NCBI GenBank assembly: GCA_963930655.1
Contig: OZ005619.1
Location: forward strand, 3,206,501 to 3,270,500
DNA from: Myrica gale
Lineage: Eukaryota; Streptophyta; Magnoliopsida; Fagales; Myricaceae
DNA length: 64,000 nt
Direction of reading: 5' to 3'
In this document: one piece after another, positions 1 to 12,600 of the stretch
Layout: every line of letters begins with the position of its first letter
Numbering within the stretch: position 1 is the stretch's first letter
Made by a program: the position numbers and the translations under genes
Notes under the pieces: model-generated
What the model saw: the letters and a program-made list of their open reading frames with translations, nothing else
Database searches by the model: none
Told to the model about the DNA's origin: nothing

Positions 1-1075
1 ACAGTAGTTTCGGCATCGGACCTGCCTCCCAGCAGACGCTGCTTGCCACAAAAGTCACCGGCGAGGGAGCGATCGCCGGCGACTGGTGGTGGGCACCACC
101 AACCAAGTCTCCAGGTGTCGCGACAATTTCGAATAGCTGGAGATCCGCATCTCCAACATTATCACACGATCCATCTCCTTCACACTGGGCCCTCGACAAA
201 GAGGAGACCAACACTGGGCCCTCCATAACAGGCCCATTCGGATTCAAGCCTTGTATGCCCGAAAAACTTAAATGTTCTTGGATCTGAACCAACACCTTCG
301 TACCAACACTTTTAGTCACTGGGCCCGACCCATCCTTACCCCCAAGAAGCTTAACCGAAGGACCAAAAGAGTCCAAAGGCAAGCAAGGTAGCCCCTTATC
401 CCTCCCCAAAACTTCTAATAACATGTCAAGTTCTTCACGAATCCCCAGTACTTCAAAAAGCCGCGTTAAACACCTCGCATTCAACCGACTCTGCATTAAT
501 TTCCTACATATTGGAAAATGAAACGTTGTCCTCCAGTTTAGCATACGTATCAGTAGGCGTCCCTTTAGCTCCATACACTGCCCCTTGACTTCACCCTCAC
601 CGGGCCTTTCTTCACAACTTCGACAAATGAGACTTCTTTACGAACACCAGAACCAAAAGCAGAAGAAACTCATTTTCCCTTCTTGAACTGACTAAGGTGA
701 GAGACCATCTCCCGAATTACTCCGGCCATCACCTTCCAACCTGATCCCCCCTTACCTTTCGAGATCATCACCACTCATTTTCTATGTCCCCCACTATATT
801 CTGCTATGGCCACCTATCTTCCAACCTTGTTATTGCATCTTTGCGCAAAGAAACCTCGAGACACCTCGTTGAATTTAACAGTGAACTCTTTTTCACTATT
901 AGCCATATGCAACCTACTAGCCAGGTTCACTATCCAAACAACTCCATACTTTCCAATGAAAATAAAGCTTGACGCTTTTCGGATCCATTCCGAAAACTTA
1001 ATGACACCATTTCCCAAAATAACAACCTCAAACTCCTTAGCTTCGACACTGAATCTACGGGAAAAGGTCATTGGG
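1..1075 (-). mobile_element. Inverted 5' part of a LINE: ORF1 remnant
   Basis: Read on the minus strand, this stretch looks like the ORF1 protein of plant L1-type LINEs. It opens near 1080 with MSPMTFSRRFSVEAKEFE, continues through a segment like the ORF1 N-terminal domain (SEWIRKASSFIFIGKYG), and further down gives GWKVMAGVIREM and a SFVEVVKKG motif resembling the usual 'SFAEVV' of these proteins. Stops and frame breaks interrupt it, so it is dead. It ends head-to-head against the plus-strand ORF2 part at about 1070-1080. The element continues beyond the left edge. The ORF1 assignment rests on remembered family sequences and is less certain than the RT part. Confidence 0.65.
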
Positions 1076-3946
1076 GACAACTACCTTGAAGGCTTTGAAA
1101 AAGAAGTTGAAAGAGTGGAACCAAGAAAGCTTTGGGGAAATTAGTGTCCGAAAGTCTTCCTTGTTAAGTGAGTTGGCATCTCTTGATTCTTTGGATGAGG
1201 GAGATATTCTTGATGACAAGGGTAAAGCGATGAGGTTAGAAGTTTTAGGAGATTTGGATCATTTGATTGAGTTAGAGGATATTTGTTGGAGACATAAATC
1301 AAGGTCCTTATGGCTAAAATAAGGGGATAAATGCACTAACTTTTTCAACCGAATGACCAATTCGAATAGAAGGGTTAATGCAATTTCTAGTTTGAAAGTG
1401 GAGGACCCGTCGTTGATCTCAGAAAGTATTGTTGATTACTATTGCTCTTTGTATAAGGAGTCATTTTCTTGGAGGCCAACATTGGATGGTTTGGAATTTG
1501 ATTATATTTTTGAAGAGGAGGCGTGTTGGATCGAGAGATCTTTTGAGGAGGATGAGGTCACCGGGGTGATCCGTAGCTTTAATGGTGACAAGGCTCTGGG
1601 CTCGGATGGTTTCTCTTTAGCTTTCTTTCAGTTTTGCTAGGAGGTGCTCAAGGGAGATGTGATGGCTATTTTTAATGAATTTTCCCAGATGGGTAAATTT
1701 GTTAAATGCGTGAATGCTACATTCATTGTTCTTATTCCTAAGAAAGCAGGTGTCGTGGATTTGAAAGACTTCCACCCAATTAGTTTAGTTGGAGGGTGTA
1801 CAAGATTTTTGCCAAGGTATTGGCAAATAGGTTGAAGATGGTTCTTGAAAAAATCATTTTGCCTTCTCAAAATGCCTCGACAGATTCTGGATTCCGTCTT
1901 GATTGCTAATGAGTGCATTGATTCGAGATTGACGTTGAATGTTCCAGGTTTTATGTGCAAACTTGATATTCACAAGTCTTATAATCATGTGAATTGGAAA
2001 TTCTTGTTGTATCTTTTGAGGAGATGTGAGTTTCGAGAGAGGTGGTTTCGTTGGATTGAGTTTTGTATCTCTACTGTTAAATTTTTCGTGATGGTGAATG
2101 ACTCTCCTCATGGCTTCTTTGGGAGTACTCGAGGTTTGCGTTAGAGTGATCCTCTTTCACCCCTTCTGTTTGTGTTTGTCATGGATGCTTTTCAGCAGGA
2201 TGATGAATGAAGCGGTTGGAAGAGGCGCTATAAAGGGTTATGAGGTTGGGAGAGGTGACAGTAATGAGGTATGCATTTCACATTTACTATTTGATGATGA
2301 TACGTTGATTTTTTGTGAGAATGTGGAGAATCAAGTGCGGAATCTAAGATGCTTGCTTTTTTGCTTCGAGGTGGTGTTCGGTCTTAGGATTAACCTTGGC
2401 AAGTCTGAGGTTATTCCTATTGATAGAGTGGTGGATGTGCAGGGGTTGGTGGATATTTTGGGTTGTAGGGTGTCGTCTATCCTGATGACCTATGCTAGGC
2501 TTCCTCTTGGTGCTAAGTATAAATGTGTGAGCATTTGAGATGATATTGTTGAAAGATTCAAAAGAAGGTTGGCAGGGTGGAAATGCATTTATCTTTCAAA
2601 AGGGGGGAAGGTTAACACTGATCATATCCATTCTTTGTAGCCTTCCTACTTATTTTATATCTCTTTTTCCTATTCCAATGTCGGTGGCTAATAGGTTGGA
2701 GAAGCTTCAAAGAGATTTTTTTTGTGGGGAAGTGGGGGCAATGAGCATAGGTTTCACCTTGTTAGGTGAGTTAGAGTTTGCTCCCCTCTTAGTGTTGGAG
2801 GGTTGAGGCTTAGAAGGCTGCCACAGTTCAATAGAGCTCTTATTGGAAAATGGCTTTGGCGATTCAATTACGAAAGAGAGAGCTTGTGGAGGATAGTCAT
2901 TACGGAGAAGTATGAGTGTGAGGCGGGTGGTTGGAGCACTTTGGTGGTTTAAGGTTTTTATGGGGTGAGTTTGTGGAAAACCATTAGCAGAGGGTGGAAC
3001 TTTATCAAAGAGCACATAAGGTTTGTGGTTGAGAGCGGTTATAGAATTCAGTTTTGGCATGACAAGTGGTGTGGGGATAAACCGTTGAATGAGAAGTTTC
3101 CTCAATTATTTTCTATTGCTTGAAGGAAGGACGCTTGGGTGGCTGATTGCATGGAGATGGGTTCCGGTGTGGTTGTGCGGGATGTTCAATTTGATAGGTT
3201 GATTAACGATTGGGAGATGAAAGTTTGTTCAGAGTTTTTTTTCTTTGCTGTATTCGTGGAGTAGGAGAGGGGGAGAGGATAAAATGCTGTGGAGGGGTTC
3301 TAAGAGCGGTGATTTCTTTGTGAAATCGATGTATTCTTTGCTTTTGGAGGGTTCCAATGAAGATTTTTTCATGACAACTTTGTTGGAGGAATTAGGTTCC
3401 CCATAGAGTAGCTTTCTTTATTTGGGAGGCCATTCATGGAAAAATTTTAACCATTGATAACTTAAGGAGGAGGTGTGTTTGTGTGACTGAGTGGTGCTAC
3501 TTATGTAAGCGCGATGACGAAATAATTGATCATATCCATATTCACTGCTCGATGGCTAGAGGATTGTGGGGGCATGTGCTCAGCATCCTTAACTATGATT
3601 GGATTATGCCTAGGAAGGTGGTGGATGTTCTACGGTGTTGGAGGAGGAAGTTTGAGGATCCAATTGCTTTAGCCATTTGGAAGATGATTCTAGCGTGTAT
3701 TTGGTGGTATTTATGGAGGGAGAGGAATGTGAGGTGTTTCAAAGACAGGGTTGTGTCTTTGGTTAGATTTGGCGGTTTTGTGTTGCATTTTCTTTTTCTG
3801 TGGGTTAATTTGCGTTTAGGTTGTCCATTTGTGGATTTTCCGGATTTTATTAGTTTTTTAGCGTGTATGCTTTAGTTTTTGTAAGTATAGTCTCTTGTAC
3901 TATCATCTTTCTTTTTCGTAATAAGATTGACTTACTTATCAAAAAA
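1076..3946 (+). mobile_element. LINE ORF2 remnant: reverse transcriptase, zf-RVT, 3' end
   Basis: A decayed plant L1-type ORF2. The plus strand gives, in order, the linker before RT (ALKKKLKEWNQESFGEI), an RT block like 'KAPGPDGF' (NGDKALGSDGFSLAFF, near 1585), the block FIVLIPKKAGVVDLKDFHPISLVG near 1722-1790, and a degenerate YADD-type motif (LLFDDDTLIF, near 2290). A C-terminal zinc-binding zf-RVT region follows at 3483-3600 (CYLCKRDDEIIDHIHIHC). It is broken by stops (TAA at 1318-1320, TAG at 1638-1640) and several frameshifts. The 3' end is a terminal CTTACTTATC followed by a six-A tail ending about 3946. The endonuclease domain is absent from the plus-strand part. Confidence 0.88.
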
Positions 3947-4982
3947 TGAACTTCTATGTCGATGCTCAGTCTTCTCATCTGGTATGCTTCAACCTGTGTA
4001 CCCATTGATCCAAGATAAGATTCAGGTTACTGTCCATTAATACAGAAAGTGCTAACTTGTTTACTTTAGTGCGTCTTTATTTATGGGTAGGTGGGATTTT
4101 CTAATATGGTTGAAGGATTTGTTATATGAATATCTGCGAAGAAGTTTCGAACATGCTAACCAAGTTTAGCACAACCTGTGGTAGATGACTTCTGAGGCCC
4201 TTTCGTTTTTGCTAACCCATCTTGACCAATTTCTGAGCCTAAACAAGATGAAGCCATGAATAATCAGCTGATAATTACTTTCTCCAAGATTCATTTGCCA
4301 AAATAGCAATTTTTGTACGTCGAAATGCCAAACCACAAGTGAAAGGCTGTTTAGATGCCTTGGCCGGTTATTTGGTAATTAAAGCATGTCAAGTTTCGTT
4401 GTTGAGGCAGAAGGATGCCACCCTAGTACCCTTTTCTTAGGTTTATCATTGGGAAAAACCAGATCAACAAATTAGCTGATGGGTAAAATATAATGCAGAA
4501 AATTATAAAACCTCACTTTGGAATCAGAGTCATCCAGGCTCTTTTCTAATCCTTCTATAAATTCTAATTTGGACCCGTCTGCATAATAATCCACTAAAAT
4601 CAGGTCAACTATGTGTTATAATCAACCGTCCGCAATCCATTTCAATCAATTTATTTGAGTTCATTCTTTTAAGTAAATTTTTATCAGGGAGTTTATTCCA
4701 CCATCTACTGTCTAAAAGAGGAGAAAATGAAGATCTGCTTTAGAAAACATTATGCTTAGATTACATTTTTATTTATATATTGGAGATTAGTTAGCTTAAT
4801 CTCCCCATCCCATCAAGTCAAGCAACAACAAATGTGCAGTTGTTGTATAGTCAATTTTCAATACGTCTTTCGCTTGCTACAATTTTATACATTCTCAAAA
4901 GTATCGTCTCCGAAAAAAACTCTCAAGGCTCCCGATAAGAATCACTGAAGCATCTGGAAACCTAGAAACAAGTTGCAGATAT

Positions 4983-5018
<36 letters not shown>

Positions 5019-5399
5019 ACATATAATTTGAAAAGCAAAAACTGATGGGGTTTCACCTTGCCTTTCTTTTATTTTATGTACTTATTTATTTTGGTAAGAA
5101 ACTCATGCTCGCAACATCCTCAACCAGTCTCAACTTGCGAAATTTAAAACCTCAAATCAAATTGGGATTCAGGTAAGAAGGTTAGGACGATGATGACAGT
5201 ACCACGATAGATCAACTACTATCATATATATGTATTCCGCGTTGCCATCACCATCTGTTGAAATCAGCGCCACTATTTTCTCGTAAGCCCATGGAAGAGA
5301 CTACAACTACTGAAGCAAAAATAACAAGAACATGCCATGCCAGCTAGAAAGATAATAATGCTTTTTATAACGTTAAGATCTTCTACAATTCCCTTTCCG
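3947..5399. other. Non-coding, no gene seen; contains (GA)n
   Basis: No credible exon or family match on either strand. It holds a perfect GA dinucleotide run at 4985-5016. It lies downstream of the minus-strand LRR gene and is probably intergenic. Confidence 0.6.
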
Positions 5400-6095
5400 A
5401 ATTCAATCCATCCAAGAGAAACAGATACAATATGCAGTAGATAGGGTGAGACTCAACACATAGGGCGTCACGCAAGCAATTTAGTGTAAGACTCAAGCAA
5501 CAACTAGAATTGAAGTGTGCCATTCAAAGAGAAACATATATAATATGCAGAAAATAGTGCAAGACTCACCACCTAGAATTGAAGTGTGCTATTCAAAGAG
5601 AAACAGATATAATATGCAGTAAATAGTGTAAGACCCACTCTACCTAGAATTGAAGTGTGCCATTCAAAGAGAAACAGATACAATATGCAGTAAATAGTGT
5701 AAGACACACCACCTAGAGCTTCATGCAAACAATTTAGTGTAAGACTCGCAACAACTAGAATTGAAGTGTGCCATTCAAAGAGAAGCAGATATAATATGCA
5801 GTAAATAGTACAAGACTCAGAATTGAAGTATTCCATTCCAAAGAAAAACAGATACAAAATGCAGTAGTGTAAGACTCATACCACCTAGAGCTTCACGCAA
5901 ACAATTTAGTGTTAAGACTCACAAAAACTAGAATTGAAGTGTGCCATTCAAAGAGAAGCAGATATAATATGCAGTAAATAGTGTAAGACCCACTCCACCT
6001 AGAATTGAGTGTGCCATTCAAAGAGAAACAGATACAATATGCAGTAAATATTGAAAGACTCACATCACCTAGAGCTTCACTCAAACAATTAAATA
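5400..6095. repeat. Compound minisatellite, 8 core copies
   Basis: A core of about 45 bp (containing CATTCAAAGAGAAACAGATA and ATATGCAGTAAATAG) occurs eight times, near 5420, 5530, 5600, 5670, 5780, 5840, 5955 and 6025. A second block (CTTCACGCAAACAATTTAGT type) is interspersed in four copies near 5465, 5710, 5890 and 6070. This gives alternating short (about 70 bp) and long (about 110 bp) units. Short open frames on the minus strand only reflect repetition of the unit. Confidence 0.9.
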
Positions 6096-6696
6096 CTACG
6101 GTCCGCATATTATTTTCGTCTCTTTGGTATAATTCAGGAGTAAATTTTCTTTTTGGGTAGAGAGGAAATTGCAGGGATTCTCATCAGGCCACATGTACAT
6201 GGATTCTCGTGCAGTGAGATGTCATTCTGTAGTCACACATTTTCTTAAATACGGACCCAAAGTTCCGCACATTAATCTTCCAAAATGCACTGAAAAACAT
6301 ACATTCATCAAATTCTCGTGTCTTCAAACTTTGACAAAGCTCTTACAGCAACCAACCAACTAGAATTAAATACCACTAAAGCTCATAGCCAATTTTTTTA
6401 CATTCTTGAGATCCAAGAAACTAGCATTTACCGTATAATTTCCCAAATATAAGAGGAGAGAGAGAGAGAGAGAGAGCTGTGCCAGAGAATGGAAAACTAT
6501 CAACTTGCTTTGATGTTGTAGGCTGTACAAAATGTACATGATGGAATGCTATACGAATACAAATCAAAGAATACAAATGGAAACCATTGATTCACCACAC
6601 GTTAGGCTTCTAAAAGAACTAAGTTGAGAAAGGGAAAAAAATTAATCGAAGACCAGATCAAATGAATGAAATGAATAGCAAACAAACAAAAAAACT
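6096..6696. other. 3' flank of LRR gene; AG repeat
   Basis: This should include the 3' UTR of the minus-strand LRR gene. No coding exon was recognised. A simple AG run sits at about 6453-6475. I could not fix a poly(A) signal with confidence. Confidence 0.45.
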
Positions 6697-9600
6697 TCAC
6701 GAGATACATCTTACAAGCAAAGGAGACATGGATATTCCTGCATGGATTGCCTTTAACAATGCGACGAAATTGAACAGACTTTCTTCACAGAACCACTTGA
6801 TCTTCCATGTAACAGAGACTGAAGCTCTCTTTTCATCACTGACTGCTACAACGTCCTTGTCAGCTTCAGTAGAGGGGTGAAACTCTGATGTGGCACATTT
6901 AAGAGCTAAGATCACACACCATGCCTTTCTAGCTTCAATGACCTGGGGTAATGGAGTTCAGATATAAACCGACGTACTTTCACACCTCCACAACTTAAAA
7001 GACATAATAAGAGAAGATAGAAAAGAATTCTTTAAGGCTGCGTTTGTTTCGACTGAATATGTTTTCATGCAGAATATTTTAAAAAACATACGTGTTTGGT
7101 AGGGGCTGAAAAAAAAGTCAAAGGAAAATGGGATAAGCAGTTAAAGGAAAATAAACCCTATCAGGCTGAAAACAACTTACCCTTTGAAGAAGCGTAAGTT
7201 ATTTTCCAGATGACTATATTTTCTCTATTTTATCTAACAGACGCTATCTATTATTTTTTCTCATCTATATTCTCTCTAGTAAAAAAATAAACTTAAATTA
7301 TTTTTCAGGTGACTATTTTTTATCTATTCTATCGCAAAATATGCTATATACCATTTTTTCTCTAACAAAAAAACTTAAAAATTATTTTTCAGTTAACTAT
7401 TTTTTCTCTATTCTCTACCAAAATGCTGAATATTAATTTATCATTATGAAAGTGGCTAGTTTTGGGAATTTTATGTTAGACATTATTTTTATTGTTATTT
7501 AGTATTTTTAATATCTTTATCGATAATAAAAATTTATTTTAGCGTTTCAGGTTGTAATTCGTATTTTATTGGACCTCCTTTTATTATTTTTAATATCTCG
7601 CTATCATTTGAACTTTGATTCCACATTTTCGCAATTAGTTTGCTGAGATAAAGTTACAAGAAGGCTCTGATGAGTCGAAGCTTTATAGATAGCTCTTCAT
7701 TTGCTGATTGAAAAATTTGTAAGAAAGACACAACTTTCCCGATTGGAGCCTTTGATAATTCAAATGGATAATTAGAGGAAGTATCTATCTAGATCCTTCT
7801 AACATGATTGCTATTCTGAATCTAGAGGTACATCAAAACTAAACAAGCTCACAAAATATTCTTTAAATTTTCACGTGACAACCAAACACTATATGTTTAT
7901 TTTCAAGGAATTAGCCAAACACTAAAACTTGTTTTGTTTTCCCTGTAAATATTTTCAGCAGCAGATATTTTCTTATTTTCCTCCTTTTACGCCGAAACAA
8001 ACACAGCCTAAGTAACAAAACCACTGAAGCAAGGAAAACAACACTACACAGTTAGCTTGAAGTATATGCCCTAATAAATCCCATCAGTTAAGAGAACATC
8101 GTCACAGTGATGACCAAGCATGGTATGCATGAACCACGGGCTACCATAAGTTAAAAATTCACTATTCCATTAATGGCTTAGCGAGATATTGACCGAGACG
8201 AAGGCAATGACAGAGATCATATAATGCTCTATAACGTGCTGATGGGAAGAAAAAATTGATATGTCAAACCAGAAACATGGTGGAATCTTAGTTTTGGAAG
8301 GGAAAACAAAATTAAGTTGAGTGTACAAAGCTAAGATGCTTACGTATGTAGTACGACTAGACATGCGCCGGGGAAAAAAACAGACTGTTGGTTAACAAAA
8401 GTTGGGACATATCCAACCAGCACATGCTTGGCAACACAGGTACTATATTGATCGTTCAGAAATCATAACACTGAACATGATCCTTTGGCTACCATCGTGA
8501 CTGAACAATATATTCGTGGGAAAAAAAAGAACAGTGAATTAACTAAGAATTGACGGCAATAACTATGGGGTGATAATAATCTCTAATATGTTATGCAAAG
8601 GAAAAGGAAAGAACGGACACACACACACAACACAATAAATGTATGTCGGAGACCAAAATGCAACTGAATCTTAGAATCATGCAATAGGAAAAAGAAATTA
8701 AAGGCAACATCTTAAGGAAAGAGTTAGTAAAATCAGCAAGTTACCATTTCAGATATGTCATCAATGGAGCAACATGAATCAAGCAAGAAATACGGAGGCA
8801 AAGATGAATCCATCGAAAGGGAGCTGAACTGCACAAGGTCCTCCACGCACAGAAGAAGATGCCTTCCAATCACAAATAGTGATCTTGAAAGCCATTTTTC
8901 CTCTGCTGCACAATGAACGATTAACCATCATCAATATAAAAAATTATGTCCATTTCAAAGAAATCATATAATTATAACTGATCAAATAATGAAAAAGTAA
9001 CGAGTTGACTATCAAACTTGAGTGAAAAATTAACACCTCAGCTTTTTTATGTAGAAAAACTGTCTGTTCCTATCAATTATTGAATTATGTAAGTCACTGA
9101 GAATCGATCTGATCAATTACATTCGCACTAGAAATTATGACCAGCCAATTTTTTTTTCAGCGCAATACTGAATCTCTCACAACAGTCTCAGAGACATTAA
9201 CATAGAAATTATGACCAGGATGAACTAGAGAGAACTAAACCTTCATTGTTGTTCCGCAAGAATAGCACCATAGAGTACTGAAATATGCTCACATTTGAGC
9301 CTCCACATATTTGCTTCTCAAACAATTCAACCTGAACCTGCTCCAAACTGCCATTTAAATTTCCAAAACCAGTCTATCATAACACAGAGAAGGAAAAAAG
9401 TAGCAGCTAAACTAATGATTTTGAAACTAAATAGATTCAGTAGAAATAGTACAGTGATAGTAATACTATAAAAAAGTATTCGTTTCAGACACGCAAGTCA
9501 CCTTAGTAATGGAGGATCGTTTGCCAGACATGAATCCTCAACTTTCAAGTTCCTCAGTAATTCTCTTGATTTCTCAATGCTTCTAGTTATAAACACGTAT

Positions 9601-12600
9601 TCGAACCCCCTGTCAATGTACAACCTAAACCAAGCATAAAAAGTTTTAGGAAAATGATCGACTCTGTCATTGTCAAAAGTACCAAAAATTCACTAACCTC
9701 ACAACCTGAAGTCCTAAACCAACGGACACGTCTCTAACATCTTCCATTTTGTGACAGCCAAGCAAACGCACGACAGTTCCTGTATCAAGCCAGATCTATG
9801 GTCATTAACCTGGAAGCTCAGTGCAAGAAGGCTCCAACTAATAAACTTAAATTAAAGAACCAATGCAAATTATGTCTCCTGTAAAGACTTTGTAACAGGA
9901 CCTAATCCATCACTGCTGATGCCAATAACCAGCACATACAACTTGATTTCACTGCTGAGTACCAGAGCCACTTCTCTGTATCTGAAACAATGGAGATCAA
10001 TAAAACATCATACCAACTTTTTCTGGGAAACTAACATCATGCCAACTTCAGCTTACAAAACAATTACATATTTCTGCATATTGTTTAATTACTTGAAGAG
10101 TCCAGAAGAACAAATACAAAAAGTTGTACAAATAACCTTCACAGAGACAATACCTAAGAGAACATAATCAAAATATGCATGAAGAAAAGCAAAGAGATAT
10201 CAAATTCGTTCAGGGTTGGTTCGAGATTCCAAAGCTCAGAATGCAGCTATATCTTGCAGATTCTTAGAACTTAACATAGTCGTCGGGGAAAACATAGCAA
10301 CTGTATCACCCCATTAAGTACATAAATAAAAGGGGTGATTCTTCAGCAAAATTCCATAACAAAAATCCATTCACTTGTAACATTGAAGCAAAAAATAGAG
10401 TTACCTATAAAACCGATCTAACATAATCAGGAAGAAGAAAAAATACGAGCTTATTGACATATGAAGAACTTCCAGAGGATGTCAACTGCCAAACTATGGT
10501 ACAGATGTATGTTACTGTGGTCACTAGCACAAACTCCCAGCACCATTATAAATATTCAGCAAAGGCTAGCTAAGAAAAGCACAGTTCCCACCAACAGGAA
10601 GAAGATTATAAAATAGGAACAGGAAAGTCATTTTCTCCCAAAAACAGTAAATTCCTCGCAGGACAGGCAGAGGACAACAGAAAACAACCACATCGACGGC
10701 AATATTTTATGGAAATCCATTCGTCCAAGCACCACTTGCCGATGGTTTCAGAACTTAGTACCAAAAGAGGAATTTCATTTTCGTTATAGCTTGCAGGAGC
10801 CAGAAAAAACTCATATCACCCGTGCATTTTCTACATTTATTGTCAAAGATAAATATTGACCTTTCTCTATATTTGGAGTCTGGCTCAAGTACCCAACAAC
10901 ACAAATAACACTGGCAAGCCTCATGAATGCTGGAATCTGCAACATTTGTGTTAAAGTAGCTCTCAATGAATTCCTCACTTCTGGGAGATGAGCACCTATA
11001 CCCAGAAAATGTACAAGCATCATCAATTAGTGGGGCTGTTTTTGCCCGCATTTCTCCCTTCGCAATAACTTCCTGAATGTCTCCTGGACACAAAAATGGT
11101 TTCACTTTCTCATTTTCTATGTCAGCTCCATGAGTATCTAAATTGCCACCTGAATTAAGTGATGATTCTGTCATGCAAACCACATTATTGTCCCCCACAA
11201 GTGAAATTACTCTCTTCTTTAGATTCCTTTTGGTTTTCCTCTTCTCCAAATAATCCACATCTTGGGTGACCAAAATAGCAATTTCATCATCATGAGCAGC
11301 AGCAGCAGGAGGACAATCATCCCGTTGTGATTGCTGAAACTGTTCTAAAGTTCGAAGTTTCTGCATACTAGACATTTTATAAGAACACCAATAAGATATG
11401 CCATTTTGTCGTACATGGGAACTTTCCCTTCTTTGGTCAAAATCCATACTCTCCAATTCTGTTGAAGATAAGTGCCCTTCGACATTCCTAGGATACTTCT
11501 CATTCAGTGACTTGTCAACTTCAGGTACTGATTCAGAGAAATCATCATCACTACAGCTTGTGTTACTGTCTGATGATGCCACTGAATAAGACTCTGCAGA
11601 TAGCTGCAAAATTTCTTCGACTAAGTTGTGGCGGCGATGGAGAATGTCCACTTGGTAATGAGGTGGAGATCCAGTGCAAGCACAGGAAGAAAGAGACTGT
11701 GATACATCATCAATGGCTGATAATCGTGGTATCGTGACATTGTCAACCACCCTATGACAGCCTTGTATGGCATAGATAACAGGCTGCGAGCTTTTAGCTT
11801 GCATATAATAAGTATCAACCCTGTCCTGTGAATAAGATTTTACATGCTCCTGTTTTTTATCGATCCTCACAATGTCAGCCAGAGAAACCGCACTACTCTT
11901 GCCCAGAAAACCAACTTCGCTAAAGTATGGATTAGCAAGCAGACCAGTAGATATATCTGCAAAAGAATTATCAGAATCTAAAATATTTGTACCACTCTCA
12001 TCTCCAGAAGCTTGTACAGAGTCTGAGATATATCTTGAACTTTCACCAATATTTCTTTTGCTTGACTTTCTTTTCATATAGTTTTCTTTCTCATCATGCA
12101 GCGTTTCCCCAATCGATTTAGTTCCATCAACAAAATTCTCAGAAACATTATCCATCCACTCCCTAAACTCACGTAACCAAAGAACGGAACGCTCTTTCTT
12201 CATGAGTTCAACTCTATTCATCAGATCAACAACTTCAGCTTCTTCATCACACATGACAGTCTCATCTCTGCTCTGAATGTCAATATCACATGATACAGAC
12301 TCTTGGTCAGAACATGTGCTCTCTTCCTCATTCTCAATAGAAGCAAGACGAGATGCCTTTCTCTGTAAAACATTAAAGCATAAGACGACTGCCTAAATCA
12401 ATATTAATGAAGAGCATAAGTGACATACATCCATAGAAATGTGTATATATATATATAAATGCAAGCGCTAAAACATAAAAGTGTTACTTTTTTGTTTTGA
12501 CCAACATAAAGTGTTACTTATAAATGAATGCCTAGCTCTGCATTTAGTCTAACAATTGCATACCCTTTTTTTATTAATGCTCCCCTCTTCTTTAGCTTCG

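Noticed and set aside
5573-6108. Cys/Tyr-rich repeated minus-strand frames
   Set aside because: They are translations of the minisatellite unit.
10755-10860. Extension of LRR exon 5 to the stop at 10755
   Set aside because: A GT donor at 10860-10859 joins in phase to the conserved EVALVLSSE exon at 9975; the extension matches no family sequence.
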